Origin: Chondrosia reniformis
Taxonomy: Eukaryota; Porifera; Demospongiae; Chondrillida; Chondrillidae
Length of the DNA: 64,000 nucleotides
Direction: 5' to 3'
Assembly (NCBI GenBank): GCA_947172415.1
Contig: OX359198.1
Coordinates: forward strand, 1,209,401 to 1,273,400
In this document: positions 47,201-62,200 of the stretch, piece by piece
Position numbering within the stretch: position 1 is the first letter of the stretch
How the letters are laid out: each line of letters opens with the position of its first letter
Notes under the pieces: model-generated
Database searches by the model: none
Told to the model about the DNA's origin: nothing
What the model saw: the letters and a program-made list of their open reading frames with translations, nothing else
Made by a program: the position numbers and the translations under genes

Positions 47201-50200
47201 TTATCTAAGCCACTTTTGCATTGATGGATCAACTAGTTAGTGATTTATTGTTTGTTTTTATTTGTTTTGTTTATTGTTATGTTATTGTTTATTCTTTATT
47301 GTTGCAGTTTGGTACCAAACCTTTCGCTGGCCCACAGCAAACAAGACAACGTGATCCAGGCTGCCTTACAGCAGCGAAGACAATTCTTCTCAGAGTCCAG
47401 GTCTTCAAAAAGAAGAAGAAAGAGAATGCCTAAAGTTGGAAGAGACATTGATCCACCTTTATTGCAGTACATCTGCAGGCGTGTAATGAATATAGTTACT
47501 AATGCAGCTAATCAGAATCAGCTGGTACGTATTCTACATACTTGCTTACATACATCCATGCATACTGTACATACAATGCGTTGTGTACCTATATTGTATT
47601 CATAGCTAATGAATGTAATTTTCTATCTCATAAATCTTTCATTTCTTGTCTGACAGACGGAGCTCCTATCAGTGTGCTATATAATTATACATGTATACAA
47701 TTCCAGTAATGATGTTCTTTTCTCTAGTTTATATTGGGGCTAGCATTCTATTCCTGTGTGTGCATTCTGTATTATTGTAGTTGGGTTCTATAAGTGCTCT
47801 GCGTTACCTCGCCACCAAGTGTCCGCCCATCTTCCAACCTGATGCTTGGAACTGCAACAATGAGACTGCCATTGGTTGGCTCTCCCTCTTGGTTCCCATG
47901 GTAACATCATCTTGGATAACGCACCACTTGCAGGGCCAAATGGAACTGATTGATTTCTTAATGAGATTCATTACTGGAATCTCTATGAATAACATTGCAC
48001 AATCTCCCAGAGAGGGTCAGAGTGGAGAGTTTGTGGCCCTGGAGAATGCTAGGTTGTCTGAACTCATTAATGACCTGTTTTGTCACATTTTAAGAGTATT
48101 GAACATATTTAGTCACATTATTGAGGAGAAGGAGCCAGAACAGAAGCTGAGTAAGGTATGTGCTTGTGATGTGACATTTGAAAATAGTGGACTCTTTAAA
48201 ATGTAACCGATCTTAAGATTTTCTACCAGTTAGGATGTGAGATTACGTATATTGTCAATTTCCATCTGTATATGTATTTGGCATTCACAGAGTTTATATA
48301 CGTATGACAGCCATCTATGTACGTTTTGATGGACAGTTCTATAAAATATGATAATATCTGGAAATTATTGCCCCAGACCAGCCAAATTGACTAAAGTTCT
48401 ATTAAAATGGCAACCAGTGTTCACCACTCTTTGTGCTCCTCAGGGGACATGAGTAGGCAGGGGTAATATTCAGAGTTCAATAATGATATATCAATGCTTC
48501 AGCTTCTGATCTTAAAGTTCTATTTTTTCCACTTTTTTAAAATTATTTTGCTTAGTAATAGATTAGTAATAATTAAGCTCACCCAAAACTCCATTTTCCT
48601 AAGTATGACTACGGTAGACACACCTCCTCCTCCTCCTCCTCTGTATTCACTTGAAAGCAGTACAGGCCACCTGTGGTTTAAAGAGTTGTCATAAGACATG
48701 ATGACGAGGTCTGCGAGTTGATCAGAACCTCTTGAAGTCAACTATTTGCCATCAGAACGTTGCCCGGGGCCACCACGAGAAGGTTGTCGACAATGTCCCC
48801 AGACACACACACACACAAGTATAATAAATAGAACTACGGATTATGTATATATGTCCTGCCACTGTTACACTTAGTCTGTTTGGGAGATACAGAGATCCGG
48901 TCTGGGCTCCAGTAAGGCCAGTCCTATCTCCAAGGAGACCAAGGGAGTGAAGACCTTTAAAAAGTTTCAAGATTCAAGCAGGCATGACCAAGTGTTTAAG
49001 GGTCTCTTTCACAACCATCCTCACTACACCAAGTTGATGGAAGGGTTAAAGTCTGCGTACAGTAACTATCGATTAAGTTTGGATTTTGAAGGATCAGATA
49101 AATTCAGCATGCTGCTAGGCAACAGTTTAAACTGTCTTGCTGCCCTCCTAGAGATTTGCACATTTCAGGATGTTTCAAAGGTGAGCAGTGCCTACGTACA
49201 TATTCTCCCTTACATCCATCCATCCATCCATCCATCCATCCATCCATCCATCCATCCATCCATCCATCCATCCATCCATCCATCCATCCATCCATCCATC
49301 CATCCATCCATCCATCCATCCATCCATCCATCCATCCATCCATCCATCCATCCATCCATCCATCCATCCATCCATCCATCCATCCATCCATCCATCCATC
49401 CATCCACCCATCCATCCACCCATCCACCCACCCATCCACCCATCCACCCATCCACTGCAGCACACCGAGGAGGTTATGATGTACGTTCATATAACATTTC
49501 AAGTGGATCCAAGAGGTTCCATCCTCTGTACTCAGCAGGTCAGTAGCAGACACCACACTTATTACTTTACTTGTGACATGTGTCGAAAGTGTCATAACGT
49601 ATGAAATATGTCATTCATAATGTGTCAAAAAGTCATAATTTGTCAAGTATTTTCTCATAAGTCTACTTACAAAATATGGTTTTCTACTTAATTCAGGTGA
49701 TTAATGCACTCTTTGGGTTAAATGCTGCTGTTCACAAAGCTAACATTGTCAGTCCAGCCATTTATTCTGATATTGGCACCATCCCACCTCTTAGCCGAAG
49801 TAACTCCCCTGTGGGTGGTCCTTCCTCGCTCCCACACTCCTCCAGCCTCTACACACTTTGTGTCAGTGAGCCTCTTAGCTCTCTCGTCAATGATATACTA
49901 ATGGTCATGCCAAGGCAGGTGGCAAATGACTTTAGAAGGAATGTTGATATTAAAGCATACGGCCATGAAGAAACAGATGGAAAACCAAAACAGTTAGTTT
50001 TCTCACGGCATCTCTCTACAACCACTATGGGCTATACAATGAAGTATACATGTGATACAAAATTTCCTCAATAATTTGGGATAATTGATAAATTATGCAG
50101 TGTGTTTATAACATTTGCTGCAGTAAGTATTTGTCTCACTCCACATATCTCGTCTGCTGATTTCACTTGTGTTTTATTTTTATCTATAATTTAAGTTCAA

Positions 50201-53200
50201 GAAAATCAAGCCTTTCTGGTCGCCTAACATTTCAGTTTCTTCCTGCAAAGCCCACTAACTCAGTAGTAAGTGCAGGTACACTTGTCTACTTTCATTGATG
50301 GCAACATAACTTTAGATGATAGGGATTTCTTCCAACTGCACCAAACTCATCTCTGAGATGTAGTCTTTTTGAGCATCTGAGACGCAGTGTGTTTCTTTAG
50401 AATCGGATGTTTCTCTAAAAACAAACTGTATCTTCAGATGCTCAAAGACTGAAGTTGAACCAGCTCAAAGAACATTATTTTATTGAAAGGATCATCTTTC
50501 GACTTTGTAGAGCGTCTAAAGATGCAGTTTTGTTGTTTCTTCTTGGTTGTCAAATGTTTCGATCCCGAGGGTCTTCTTCAGTGACTGAAAAACTGCATCT
50601 TTAGACACTCAAAAGATGATCCTTTCAAAAGATAAATTTGACGCAGTTAGAATGAATCCTTACTTAATAAACATTAAATTTAGTTGTTTGCACTCTGCTA
50701 CTCTAACCTGCACACCATCCATAACATACATAGCTAATTTTACAACCTTTAAACATCCTTTAGATTCAAATTCAAGATTATATAAAGTACTTTAACCAAG
50801 TGGTGATTGTAGCGATGAGGGAGTTTTCTCTCACTTCAAGTGTCCTTTTCCAGGAGAGGGTACTTTTCATGCTGCATCAGCTACTGCTGCTTAAAGTCAA
50901 GTATGAACCGCTTGACCCTCAAGGAGTGAGTCTTTAATGGTGCTGTATAGTGTGACATCTCAGTAATTCACTCTTTAGTGTGCATCTTATTTATTATTTA
51001 GTTCCCTGTATTTTTATGCTGCAAAGTCTATAACTGGTTAAGTGGATTTTATACCACTATTTGTAGTGCATCCATTTCCATTAGTTCCCCTATAGGCTTG
51101 TTTACAGAATAGGCATAGCATGTAGGAAAATGGTATATTAGATTTTTCATGTTATTTATAGCATGGAGAATAAGAGAGGTATCCTTAACCAAAGCTCTTA
51201 TTCTAAAGTTGATGTAGCATGTTAATTATTCATGTAGAATGTTCAACTCTTTCTTGGGATTTTCACTTTCCTTCACCATTTCTCGTTGCAGTCTGCATTT
51301 TTACAATTGATAGTGCTATGATGCTACGTACCTGAAGAAGATATAATTATATTATTTTTGTATATTTACTTACAAATAGAGCTTCTTAAATTCAGTGTTA
51401 AAGTACATTGGTTCACTTGAGAGAGGAAGAGTTGAGTGAGTCTCATACTAGATACAGAATAACTTTTTTATTGTTTTATTGTTCATATTCACTGATGTAT
51501 GTACCTCCTCTGCTTGCTCTCAACAATTAAAGTACTGTTTAGATTGTTAGATTACCAGCTTGATTCCAAGTGAAATAGTTAGATTCCAAGTGAAATAGTT
51601 AGATTCCAAGTGAAATAGTTAGATTCCAAGTGAAATAGTTAGATTCCAAGTGAAATAGTTAGATTCCAAGTGAAATAGTTAGATTCCAAGTGAAATAGTT
51701 AGATTCCAAGTGAAATAGTTAGATTCCAAGTGAAATAGTTAGATTCCAAGTGAAATAGTTAGATTCCAAGTGAAATAGTTAGATTCCAAGTGAAATAGTT
51801 AGATTCCAAGTGAAATAGTTAGATTCCAAGTGAAATAGTTAGATTCCAAGTGAAATAGTTAGATTCCAAGTGAAATAGTTAGATTCCAAGTGAAATAGTT
51901 AGATTCCAAGTGAAATAGTTAGATTCCAAGTGAAATAGTTAGATTCCAAGTGAAATAGTTAGATTCCAAGTGAAATAGTTAGATTCCAAGTGAAATAGTT
52001 AGATTCCAAGTGAAATAGTTAGATTCCAAGTAAAATAGTTAGATTCCAAGTGAAATAGTTAGATTCCAAGTAAAATAGTTAGATTCCAAGTGAAATAGTT
52101 AGATTCCAAGTGAAATAGTTAGATTCCAAGTGAAATAGTTAGATTCCAAGTGAAATAGTTAGATTCCAAGTGAAATAGTTAGATTCCAAGTGAAATAGTT
52201 AGATTCCAAGTGAAATAGTTAGATTCCAAGTGAAATAGTTAGATTCCAAGTGAAATAGTTAGATTCCAAGTGAAATAGTTAGATTGCAAGTGAAATAGTT
52301 AGATTCCAAGTAAAATAGTTAGATTCCAAGTGAAATAGTTAGATTCCAAATGAAATAGTTAGATTGCAAGTGAAATTTAGATTCATTGCTTAACTTGTAG
52401 TTAGATTCCAAGTTTGATTTCACTTCCTGTTTTCAGAGGAGGCGAGCGCCTTGTGCCTTTCATCTTTCAGTTGCTGGTGTTGCTGACTCAGGATACAACG
52501 TGCAGGAGTGTCACGCTGCCAAAGGTACTGCAGCTTTGTGACTCTGTGATGGCTTCCGGACAAGTGGCAGACAAGTTTAGTGAGTGGAAATGTGCCAAAT
52601 GTTTTAGAAGCTAATTTTATGTGATCAAAATCTTGTGGAAGTTATCCTTTTGAGTCAAAACTTTTATGTATCAAGTAAGAAGTACAGTATACGTAAGTCT
52701 ATTGATGGGTCATAATTTTAATGATGGTTGTGTTCTTTCGTGACAATGTTTGGGAATGAAGTACAGTTTAGTTTAATGTTTGTTGACTTACCTACTTCTA
52801 CCACACCCCTCCACTCCTACCACACCCACCACTCCTACCACACCCACCACTCCTACCACACCCACCACTCCTACCACACCCACCACTCCTACCACACCCA
52901 CCACTCCTACCACACCCACCACTCCTACCACACCCACCACTCCTACCACACCCCACCACTCCTACCACACCCACCACTCCTACCACACCTACCACTCCTA
53001 CCACACCCCACCACTCCTACCACACCTACCACTCCTACCACACCCCACCACTCCTACCACACCCCACCACTCCTACCACACCCACCACTCCTACCACACC
53101 CTACCACTCCTACCACACCTACCACTCCTACCACACCCACCACTCCTACCACACCCACCACTCCTACCACACCTACCACTCCTACCACACCCACCACTCC

Positions 53201-56200
53201 TACCACACCCACCACTCCTACCACACCCACCACTCCTACCACTCCTACCACACCCACCACTCCTACCACACCCACCACTCCTACCACACCCCACCACTCC
53301 TACCACACCCCACCACTCCTACCACACCCACCACTCCTACCACACCCACCACTCCTACCACACCTACCACTCCTCCCCACTGCACACTCCCTTCCTCCTC
53401 ACAGTCCTGCCAGCCCTCAGACCTCTAGTAGTGACCTTGTTTCTAAAGACAACAATGAACTTCTTCTCTGACAAGAAGCTACTCAATGCTGCTCGAGAGG
53501 TGGTTATAGAGAAGCTGCTGAGACTCAGTGCCTACCACCCGACCATGGAGATGTTTGCTGCCATACTGCAGTCAGATGGAAATGAAGAATTGAAGCCAAA
53601 CCTAGCCAGACAGATATTAGCGGCCATTTTACCTTTACTTGGGAAACTCCAGGTACATAGAGATTCTCTTCCTGTTTAGTTACCATAGCAACACCTGAAG
53701 ATTTTGTGATGCAATACTTGTTTTCTATACCTCTAGATTCAACTTGATAGTCCCGACGCCATTTTGGCCTTTCAGCAGCTGCTAATGGCAATAGGGAATG
53801 AAACACCAGAGATTCAACCAATATTCTCAGCCTTGGCAACCTCTAAAACCTTGGTAACCAACAGGCAGGAGTAGATATATATATATAAGTATATGTACGT
53901 ATATGTACTGTGTAAGAGGGATAGGATTGCTATTAGAGATATTTAAGTGTTTCTGTCACTAAAATATTAATATTATTATAGGTACGTACTGTAACTACAA
54001 CAAGTCACATTCAGTGACTTTGAACTTTAGTCTCTAGTCTTGATTGTATTTTTCTGAAAAGATTGCAAAATGGTATTATAATTATAGGGTAGTTTTCCTT
54101 TTGAAAGGATCCTTTTTTGACTTTTAGAGCGTTTAAAGACGCAGTTTTGTTGTCTCTTTTTTATTGTCAGATGTTTCGACCCTGAGGGTCTTCTTCAGTG
54201 ACTTCTTCTGATCCTTTCAAAAGATATGTTCGATGCAGTTAGAAGAAATCTCCTTTTTCTATTAGTACATACATACAGTACATATATAGCTACTCTACTT
54301 ATTACAAAGTTTTCCTAGCTTGTCTAAATAATGCCCACCTCTTTGTAGACCTCGCTAAAGCAAGTCTGGAGGTGGGTGGGAGCAGTGACGGCTGTGCTAA
54401 ACATGGTAGCCATATTTGCCAATGATGAGTGCTTGAAGCTGCAGCTGGAGGACCAGGACTGGACCACACCCTCAATCGACACTCCAGAACTTGTGTTGGC
54501 AGCCACTGCACTACCAGGCACCAATGCTGTTAAGGTTGGGTGCACCTGCATACAATACTCACATTCTGTAAATATGTATCAAGTATTCTTATAAATGCAT
54601 TATAGTATGTAAACACAGTGACTGTAATGTCTGCAATTCAAACACTTGTATCTCACTATAGTAATTAAACAGGTAAATAATATCACTACGTACACTGCTT
54701 CTTTTTATTTAACATATACGTGTATACAAGTTACGTACATGTTACTGTAGATGTGAATGTGTTACAAAATTAAATTATCTTCTTGTTTGATCTTTTAGAA
54801 TTTTGTCTGCTACTTATTGGAGTCGGTTAACATTGCATCATCGACTCTCCTCGCAGCGATGTGTACCCCAGGACACATTGAGGAGCAAGTGTCTCTCTTG
54901 TGCCACATTCTAGGAGAACTTATTCTCCTCCTGCAATACTTTCTGACACAAGGTGCATCCTCTAACTGTGTACAGTACTTTCTAATTGTGTACAGTACAC
55001 TATTTGGGTCATACGTAGCTACATACATACAAATATTCTAAATATGACACCATTGGCTGAAGATATAGTTGATGTCAATGTACGGATAAATAGGAGGGGA
55101 TACCTGTGTATGTAGGAGGGGATACCTGTGTATGTAGGAGGGGATACCTGTGTATGTAGGAGGGGATACCTGTGTATGTAGGAGGGGATACCTGTGTATG
55201 TAGGAGGGGATACCTGTGTATGTAGGAGGGGATACCTGTGTATGTAGGAGGGGATACCTGTGTATGTAGGAGGGGATACCTGTGTGTATGTAGGAGTGGA
55301 TACCTGTGTATGTAGGAGGGGATACCTGTGTATGTAGGAGGGGATACCTGTGTATGTAGGAGGGGATACCTGTGTATGTAGGAGGGGATACCTGTGTGTA
55401 TGTAGGAGGGGATACCTGTGTGTATGTAGGAGGGGATACCTGTGTGTATGTAGGAGGGGATACCTGTGTATGTATGGAGTGTTGCCTTTTTGAATTTCTC
55501 CATTTTGTGTAAAAATGGTTCTTTTGCATTTTTCATTTTTAACAGGTTTCTTTAGTTCTTTGGACAAGATGGCGTCATCCCTGGTATCCAAGGTGGAGCC
55601 ACTCTTAGCAACCTTTACATCTCTCTCCAGCTACCAGCCCCTTCTGTCACTGAGCTTCTTCAAACTGATTGCAAGTTTGGGATGTAAGGCAGTTAGAACT
55701 GTAGAAATACCTTGTGAAGTGACAACCAACCAGCAGCTTGTTGCCATGGTAACTAAAGTAATTCAAATAGATAACACCGTAAGTCTAATATGTTTGTTGT
55801 ACATATGCATCATATACGTACTGTACCTACCTACACACGTATACAATATATATGGATGTTACTGTGTGTATTTTTACGTACATACGTACATATTCTTAAA
55901 CATTTTTTTTAGTTTATTTCATAATTTGCAATGACATTTGCTTACATACTGCCAATGTACGTACATGCTAAAAAGTACAAAGTTTATTTACCTTTCAATC
56001 ACAGCAGTTGGAGGATGTGGAGGGTTACGTGAAGACTTTGCTTGGATGCCCAAGGGAGCCTATGGTAATGGAACATTTCCATCTTAAGGTCGCCTGCAAT
56101 GTGGACCTGTGCATAAGAATTGTGGCGACGCTGTCGTCCTTCAACTGGACAGAACTGTCCTGCACCAACAAGAAAGATATCATCAATCTCCTGTATTCCT

Positions 56201-59200
56201 TTGAGTGTGACCAGGGATTGGTTGATTCCGTTGCCAAGCTTCTTCTAGAGCAATATTTCACAGCTTACACTCCAAAATCGCTTAGCCTGCAGGCAGCTAA
56301 TATGTTGTATCATCATTTAGATAAAGGTACCATTCTGAGTAGTGATCTCAGTGGAAACATTCACACTGCTCTGAAAAAAATCAACATGACCAAATGTAGA
56401 CTGTATCCAAGGGTGACGGCAACTGATACTGCCAACACAGCTATTCACCTCTCAGATCCCCTGGGTGTGACTGGTTCATCTAGCACCAGTGACATCACAT
56501 TGGAGTGGTTAGTGGCAGTGCTGCAACAGTTAGTGAGCTCCGACTCTGTCTTGAGTGACTGCATTCCCAATGTTCAGAGACTGCTGCTGGTGATGGACGA
56601 GGCCTCAATCCTCAGCATACTTACCAATCCAGAGCTTGATTTAATGGTCATTGAGCAGTGTGTACACTTTGTGGTAGAAATGGCTCGCACCCCTCCCCCA
56701 GAGAGGGTGGGACAGTTCTATGAGGTGTGTACAGGACATGTAAACAAGGTAGTCTCCACAATATTGCACAACTCAAATCTTGATGAGGAGGCTTACATAG
56801 TTAGTTAGTTGCTGCAAAAAGCAACATTTTTTCCTATATAAAAGGAAAGTGGGGGCAGCTGAACTGGAGCAAAAGTATACTATTTAGTATAATATGTGAG
56901 CAACTGGCCTTAAAGGAATAGATCTGGTTTTTCCCTTATGTTTGCTCTTCTTCATTGCAGGAAAGAAAATGAATTGTGTATTCGGTTTTCATCTTTGAGA
57001 TGGTTCATCTTTAGTCTTTTGAGTGTCTAAAGACGCAGTGTTTCTTGAAAGTCAGACATTTCAGCCCTGGGGGTCTTCCTCAGTGACAGAGTGTCTCTAG
57101 GCTCTCAATAGACTTTAGATGAACAATCTCAAAGATAACTTTGGCACAGTTTAAAGAAATCCCTAACATCATATTAGATTTCAGTTTTGTTTGTCCCTTA
57201 ATGTTAATGTTTATATTTACAAATCTCTCTCTCTCCAGGCTCCCTCTACGCCTCCAGCAATTTTGCCTTTTAACAGAGTACAGCTTTTGACCAATGTCAC
57301 TAAACGGGTTTTGTTTGAGATGCTGCACAAATGGACGGAGGGAGATGAGAGTATCATGAAAAGGTCTTCAGATGGGTCTGTGCTGGCTCATGCTTCTCTT
57401 TGGCTGCTGTCAGCCCCACCAGTCTTCCCAGCTCTCAACATCTCTGAGAGGAAGATCATCTTGTCCTTTCCCATTAAACTACTTCAGGTAGACCTTTCTC
57501 TCTTTCTCATTGCCATAGTTACTTTTGTAACATACGTGTTAGCTATATGTACAGCATTTAGATGTACGTATGATAGTTAGGAATTGTTTAAACATTAATT
57601 TAATATAAACTGTAATTTCAATTTGACTGATGACAAGTCAAAGTATCAGATGCTTTGATAACTACAGTTATTATATCGATCAGGTACTCTAGTGTGTGAA
57701 TAATTTCTGTCTTTTTCTCTAAGTAGTTTATTATTCAAATTTAATGCACATTTCTCTTTTCTACCAACAGCCATTTTTAATTTGGAAACTTACCCATGAC
57801 GTTTGTACAGTGCATATACATATATATTTACGTATATATTTATAATTATGAAATATGTACCTCTTCCATAGAGAGCTAAGAGTAGCGGAAGAGGCTGTAA
57901 AACATCTATCCTAGCTTTGGCCTTGAAGCATTTAGCAAAGGTACTGTATTATACAATAACTCATATTCTATGTATACGTATATATGTACCTCAACTAAAT
58001 ACCATATATCGGGAATTGAATGCATGTGTGTAAAGAATGTGAGATTGCGAGTTCCCTATAGACCTTTAATCTAAAGTGGACATAGCATATAAGAAATGGT
58101 GTCTTATATTACTCATTTACTACGATAATTGTTTGGAATATTGTTTAGTAGTCACTTTATATTGATTTCATCATTAGGTGCTTGAAGACAGTTTTATTGT
58201 GAGTGCCTTCAAAGAGAAGGAACTCACTGACTGGACCATTTCTCTCGTTTCCATGGTCTATGACCTGGTTGCATCATCACTGCTAACGGGTGTTCAGCTC
58301 CCCAAGGTTATTAAAAGGGATTATAAGGGGAAGGCTGAAGAAAGCGACTTTAAGAGGCAACTCTTTGATGCTAACTTTAAGGTGAGTACTTATATACGTA
58401 TGTGTAGAAAATTATTATTAAGCAATCAGCAACACTTCTTCAAACAAAGTAGTGTTCAAGAAGTATTACTGTTTTTCTCAATAAATAATTTTCTTCAGAA
58501 TGATTGCAACAAATATCCCTTATCATTATACGTACGTATGTGTGTAAACTACAGACCTCTTATTGATCTGTGTTTTCAGCTTTGAATCTTCATTCAGAGA
58601 TTCTAGATCTATTTTAGAATTTTGTTTTGTCTTCTTTCCCAGCACTGCCATCACTGGTTGATAAATGCTTTACAATTTTATAATATTCTGTTTCCTACAG
58701 GCAACTTCTCTGTTGGAAGCAGTTCACAAAGGTCTCCTCCCATCTCCAGATGTGTCTCCCACCTCTGACACTGCGGCTGTCACTCTTCCTAGTGATGCAC
58801 TCTACTACCTCAGTAGAACTGTGATTGGTATGTGTCGTTTGCCGGCATTGTACGCCTATTGCAGCGGACCTCCCAACGCCTACAAGATGGGATGGGATGG
58901 TCCTGACATTGGGTTTATACCAGAGGACCTGCTTGTTGAGAGAGAGGTTCTTGCACAGTTCAATAAACAGGTGAAACAGATTTTGCATATTAAAACTATA
59001 AATGTTAACAATAACAATAGAATAAGGATTTCTTCTTACTGCGTCAAACTTATGTATCTTTGAAAGGATCATCTTTCGACTTTTTGAGCGTCTAAAGATG
59101 CAGTTTTATTGTTTCTTCTTGGTTATCAGATGTTTCGACCCTGAGGGTCTTCTGCAGTGAAGCTCAAAAAGTCAAAAAAATGATCCTTTTAAAAGATAAA

Positions 59201-62200
59201 TGTCAACAAGTTTACCTTTGAACTTTTACTTTACATAACTTTGAAAGTATTCTGTATGTAAACTATTAATTTTACTTTTATTGGCATTTTAAATTTTATA
59301 TGCTCTACATGATTGATATGTGAGTAATAACTTGAAAATATTTTGCTGAATGATTATCTGTATTTATCATAGCCCTTTCATATGCATTTTTATCATGCTA
59401 CATGAATGTAAATGCTCTTTTTGCTTGTAACCAAGGTAACCAGTTTAGGATGGTTATCAAAGCAACAGTTTGAAGAGTACTGGATGCAATACCTAAGTGT
59501 CCTTAACCAGTTGAGGCTTCCAGAAGGGAAATCCCCAGATGCTGCAGAAATGACCCAGGTCTTCTGCTGCTGTATAAGAGGTATGACCTCCCTCATCATG
59601 ATGGCCAAGCTAGCTCCTGAGTGCGGGAATCCCCTAAAAAGCTCTCATCTTCGCACTCACAGACAAAAAGACATACCATTTATAGGGAGCAGGTAAAATG
59701 TAGTTAAGCGTATGTACGTATATGTACATATTCATATACAGTATATGTAACACTCTTGGTGTTATTCTGTTTCTGTATATACCAGAATATGTATCCCCAC
59801 CCATGTAGGTTGGGGAAAAAGTTGTCGTATCTGCTGAACCTGTTGAATGATACACACAGCAATACTCGGAGTCTTGTCAATAATGAAATTTCTCAGCCTT
59901 CTAACTTGTATGGAGTGAATCTGGAGCGCTACCTTCCATCTGGTCAACTAGGACCTGGGCAGGTGTGTGTGAAACCTTTAGATAAATACATATTTCATAT
60001 TTAGTACGTCTCTTGATTCTCCCTGGTGCTATTTACATTAACCTATTATGAGCTGTATTATAGTGGCTACTGTCTGATAAATGGTTGATCAGATTTTAGT
60101 GTAGATGTTATGTACCATCAGTCTCTATGTGTACATACATTGCAGCTATAACCTGTATTAAAAAATCTAATACACCATTTTCCTACATGTTGTGCCTGTA
60201 TTCACTGTATTATGTAGTGGATCTTACAAACATCTTCCATTTAGCTCCATTTAGTATGATTGTGTCTGTATTCACTGTATTATGTAGTGGATCTTACAAA
60301 CATCTTCCATTTAGCTCCATTTAGTATGATTGTGTCTGTATTCACTGTATTATGTAGTGGATCTTACAAACATCTTCCATTTAGCTCCATTTAGTATGAT
60401 TGTGTCTGTATTCACTGTATTATGTAGTGGATCTTACAAACATCTTCCATTTAGCTCCATTTAGTATGATTGTGTCTGTATTCACTGTATTATGTAGTGG
60501 ATCTTACAAACATCTTCCATTTAGCTCCATTTAGTATGATTGTGTCTGTATTCACTGTATTATGTAGTGGATCATACAAACATCTTCCATTTAGCTCCAT
60601 TTAGTATGATTGTGTCATGTGACTCCATATAACCCAGCTATGTGAGCAGTGACTTTTAGTAACCCAAAAGTAGGGTTATGAGTGGATGGGAGGATTCCAA
60701 AATTATATACATGATGCAATGGCAGATGTGATGATGTTCACGACCTTGAGATCAGCTACATACGTATATCTTCCTTCTCTTTGGTTTTATTTTTCCTTGC
60801 GAATTTACTTATTGACTGATATGTTTCTCTTTCCCAGTTCTCCCTCATCTCCCACTGGCCTGTAATGTTGGTAGAGAACTTTGTTCAGGAGACTCTCAAA
60901 CAGGAGGGATCCGAAGTAGATCCAAGATCCAGTTTAATGTTTCTGATTGAACAGTACAATCTTTGGCTATCGTCTGCTCAAAGTATACCGAGCTTACTAC
61001 TTGCTGAACTTGTCCGATCAGTTAGTTGATCCGATAGAGCTAGTAGAGCTTTGCATGTATTACTGTATGATTTGGCGTGTGATTGCTATTTTGAAGATGG
61101 GAAATCTAATGATCTAAGGATTTAAGAAACTTCCAGAAAGCCTTCCTGGGTCACTGATAAAGGGCAGTATTCCCAGAAACAGCTGTCTAGCCCAGTGGGG
61201 AAAAAGAAGAAAGAAAAGACTCTTGTATCCACATCTAAAGCTTTCTCTAGATTTAGTTCCCTATAGACCCTTTACTGTGTAGAATGGATGTAGTATGTAC
61301 TGTAGGGAATGGTGTTTTAGATTGCTCGTGTCTGTAGGTGGTTGTGCTCTCTGATGCATTCTCCACTGGTAGCCATTTTACTTGGATGCTGGCAACGTTT
61401 CTGGACTTGCACGGCAAAGTCTCTTCCGATGACATCACCAGTAATGCCTATCTGATTTACGGGATCCTAAAGTGTGCTGCAGTTGACAGAATGGTGAGAC
61501 ATTCGTACTATTACATTTGTACCGTTGTTATTCTGTAAATAGTAAAGTTAGGGAAAAAACTGTTGACACAAATGAGCATATATCAGTTTTAACTGCACGT
61601 GTAATCTATGTAGCCTTTGTGCAGTGTTTCATGGGGTAAAATAACCAAGTGTGCATGCATAAGCTCTGAAGTAGTAATAATAATAATAATAATAATAATA
61701 ATGAAATATACCAAGTGAATGAAATTGTACTTGTGTATTTTTATTGCTTATTCCTTTTATTGGGGCGCCGCAGGCGCCCCTATATTGTTTTCAGAAATTA
61801 TGTTAACGTATGGCTTCCTGTTCGTAGTCTTGTATATATATATATATATATATCTGTCAAAAAATGGCGGACGTTCGGCTAGCTTTCGTTTTCTAGCTTA
61901 AAATTAGCTTTCTCTTCCTTAGCGTAGAACAGTGAACGAACGAAATGGACTTAAAAACCACCCTTACTAATACTATGTAACGTAAAGCTTGCGTAAAAAC
62001 GTTTTCTACGAGATATGGCCTTGAAAAATTGACGGCCAACAAGAGTCGATCGGAAATCGGTTAACCGGATATCTATGAGAAGCAGCCAAGTAGTTCGAGT
62101 TTACTTAGGGGCGCCTGGCGCCCCACGAGTTTTTTAAACTCGAACTCCTTGTTTTTTAACTGCACTAGAAGTCACCTATCTCTGAAACTATTGCTAAATT

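Noticed and set aside
49104..49604. Long open frames on both strands over the CATC array
   Set aside because: They arise because a 4-bp repeat without stops reads open in every frame. Flanking huntingtin exons 15 and 16 join across it in phase 0.
51571..52375. CRISPR-like array
   Set aside because: The 20-bp units are contiguous with no spacers, and it lies in an intron of a eukaryotic gene.
52728..53400. Thr/Pro/His-rich frames of more than 200 codons
   Set aside because: Product of the stop-free 18-bp satellite. The real coding exon starts at 53405 after a clear CCTCACAG acceptor.
55019..55591. Overlapping minus-strand frames rich in Tyr, Ile, His and Pro
   Set aside because: They read the 22-bp array only. 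No start context, splice sites or non-repeat homology.
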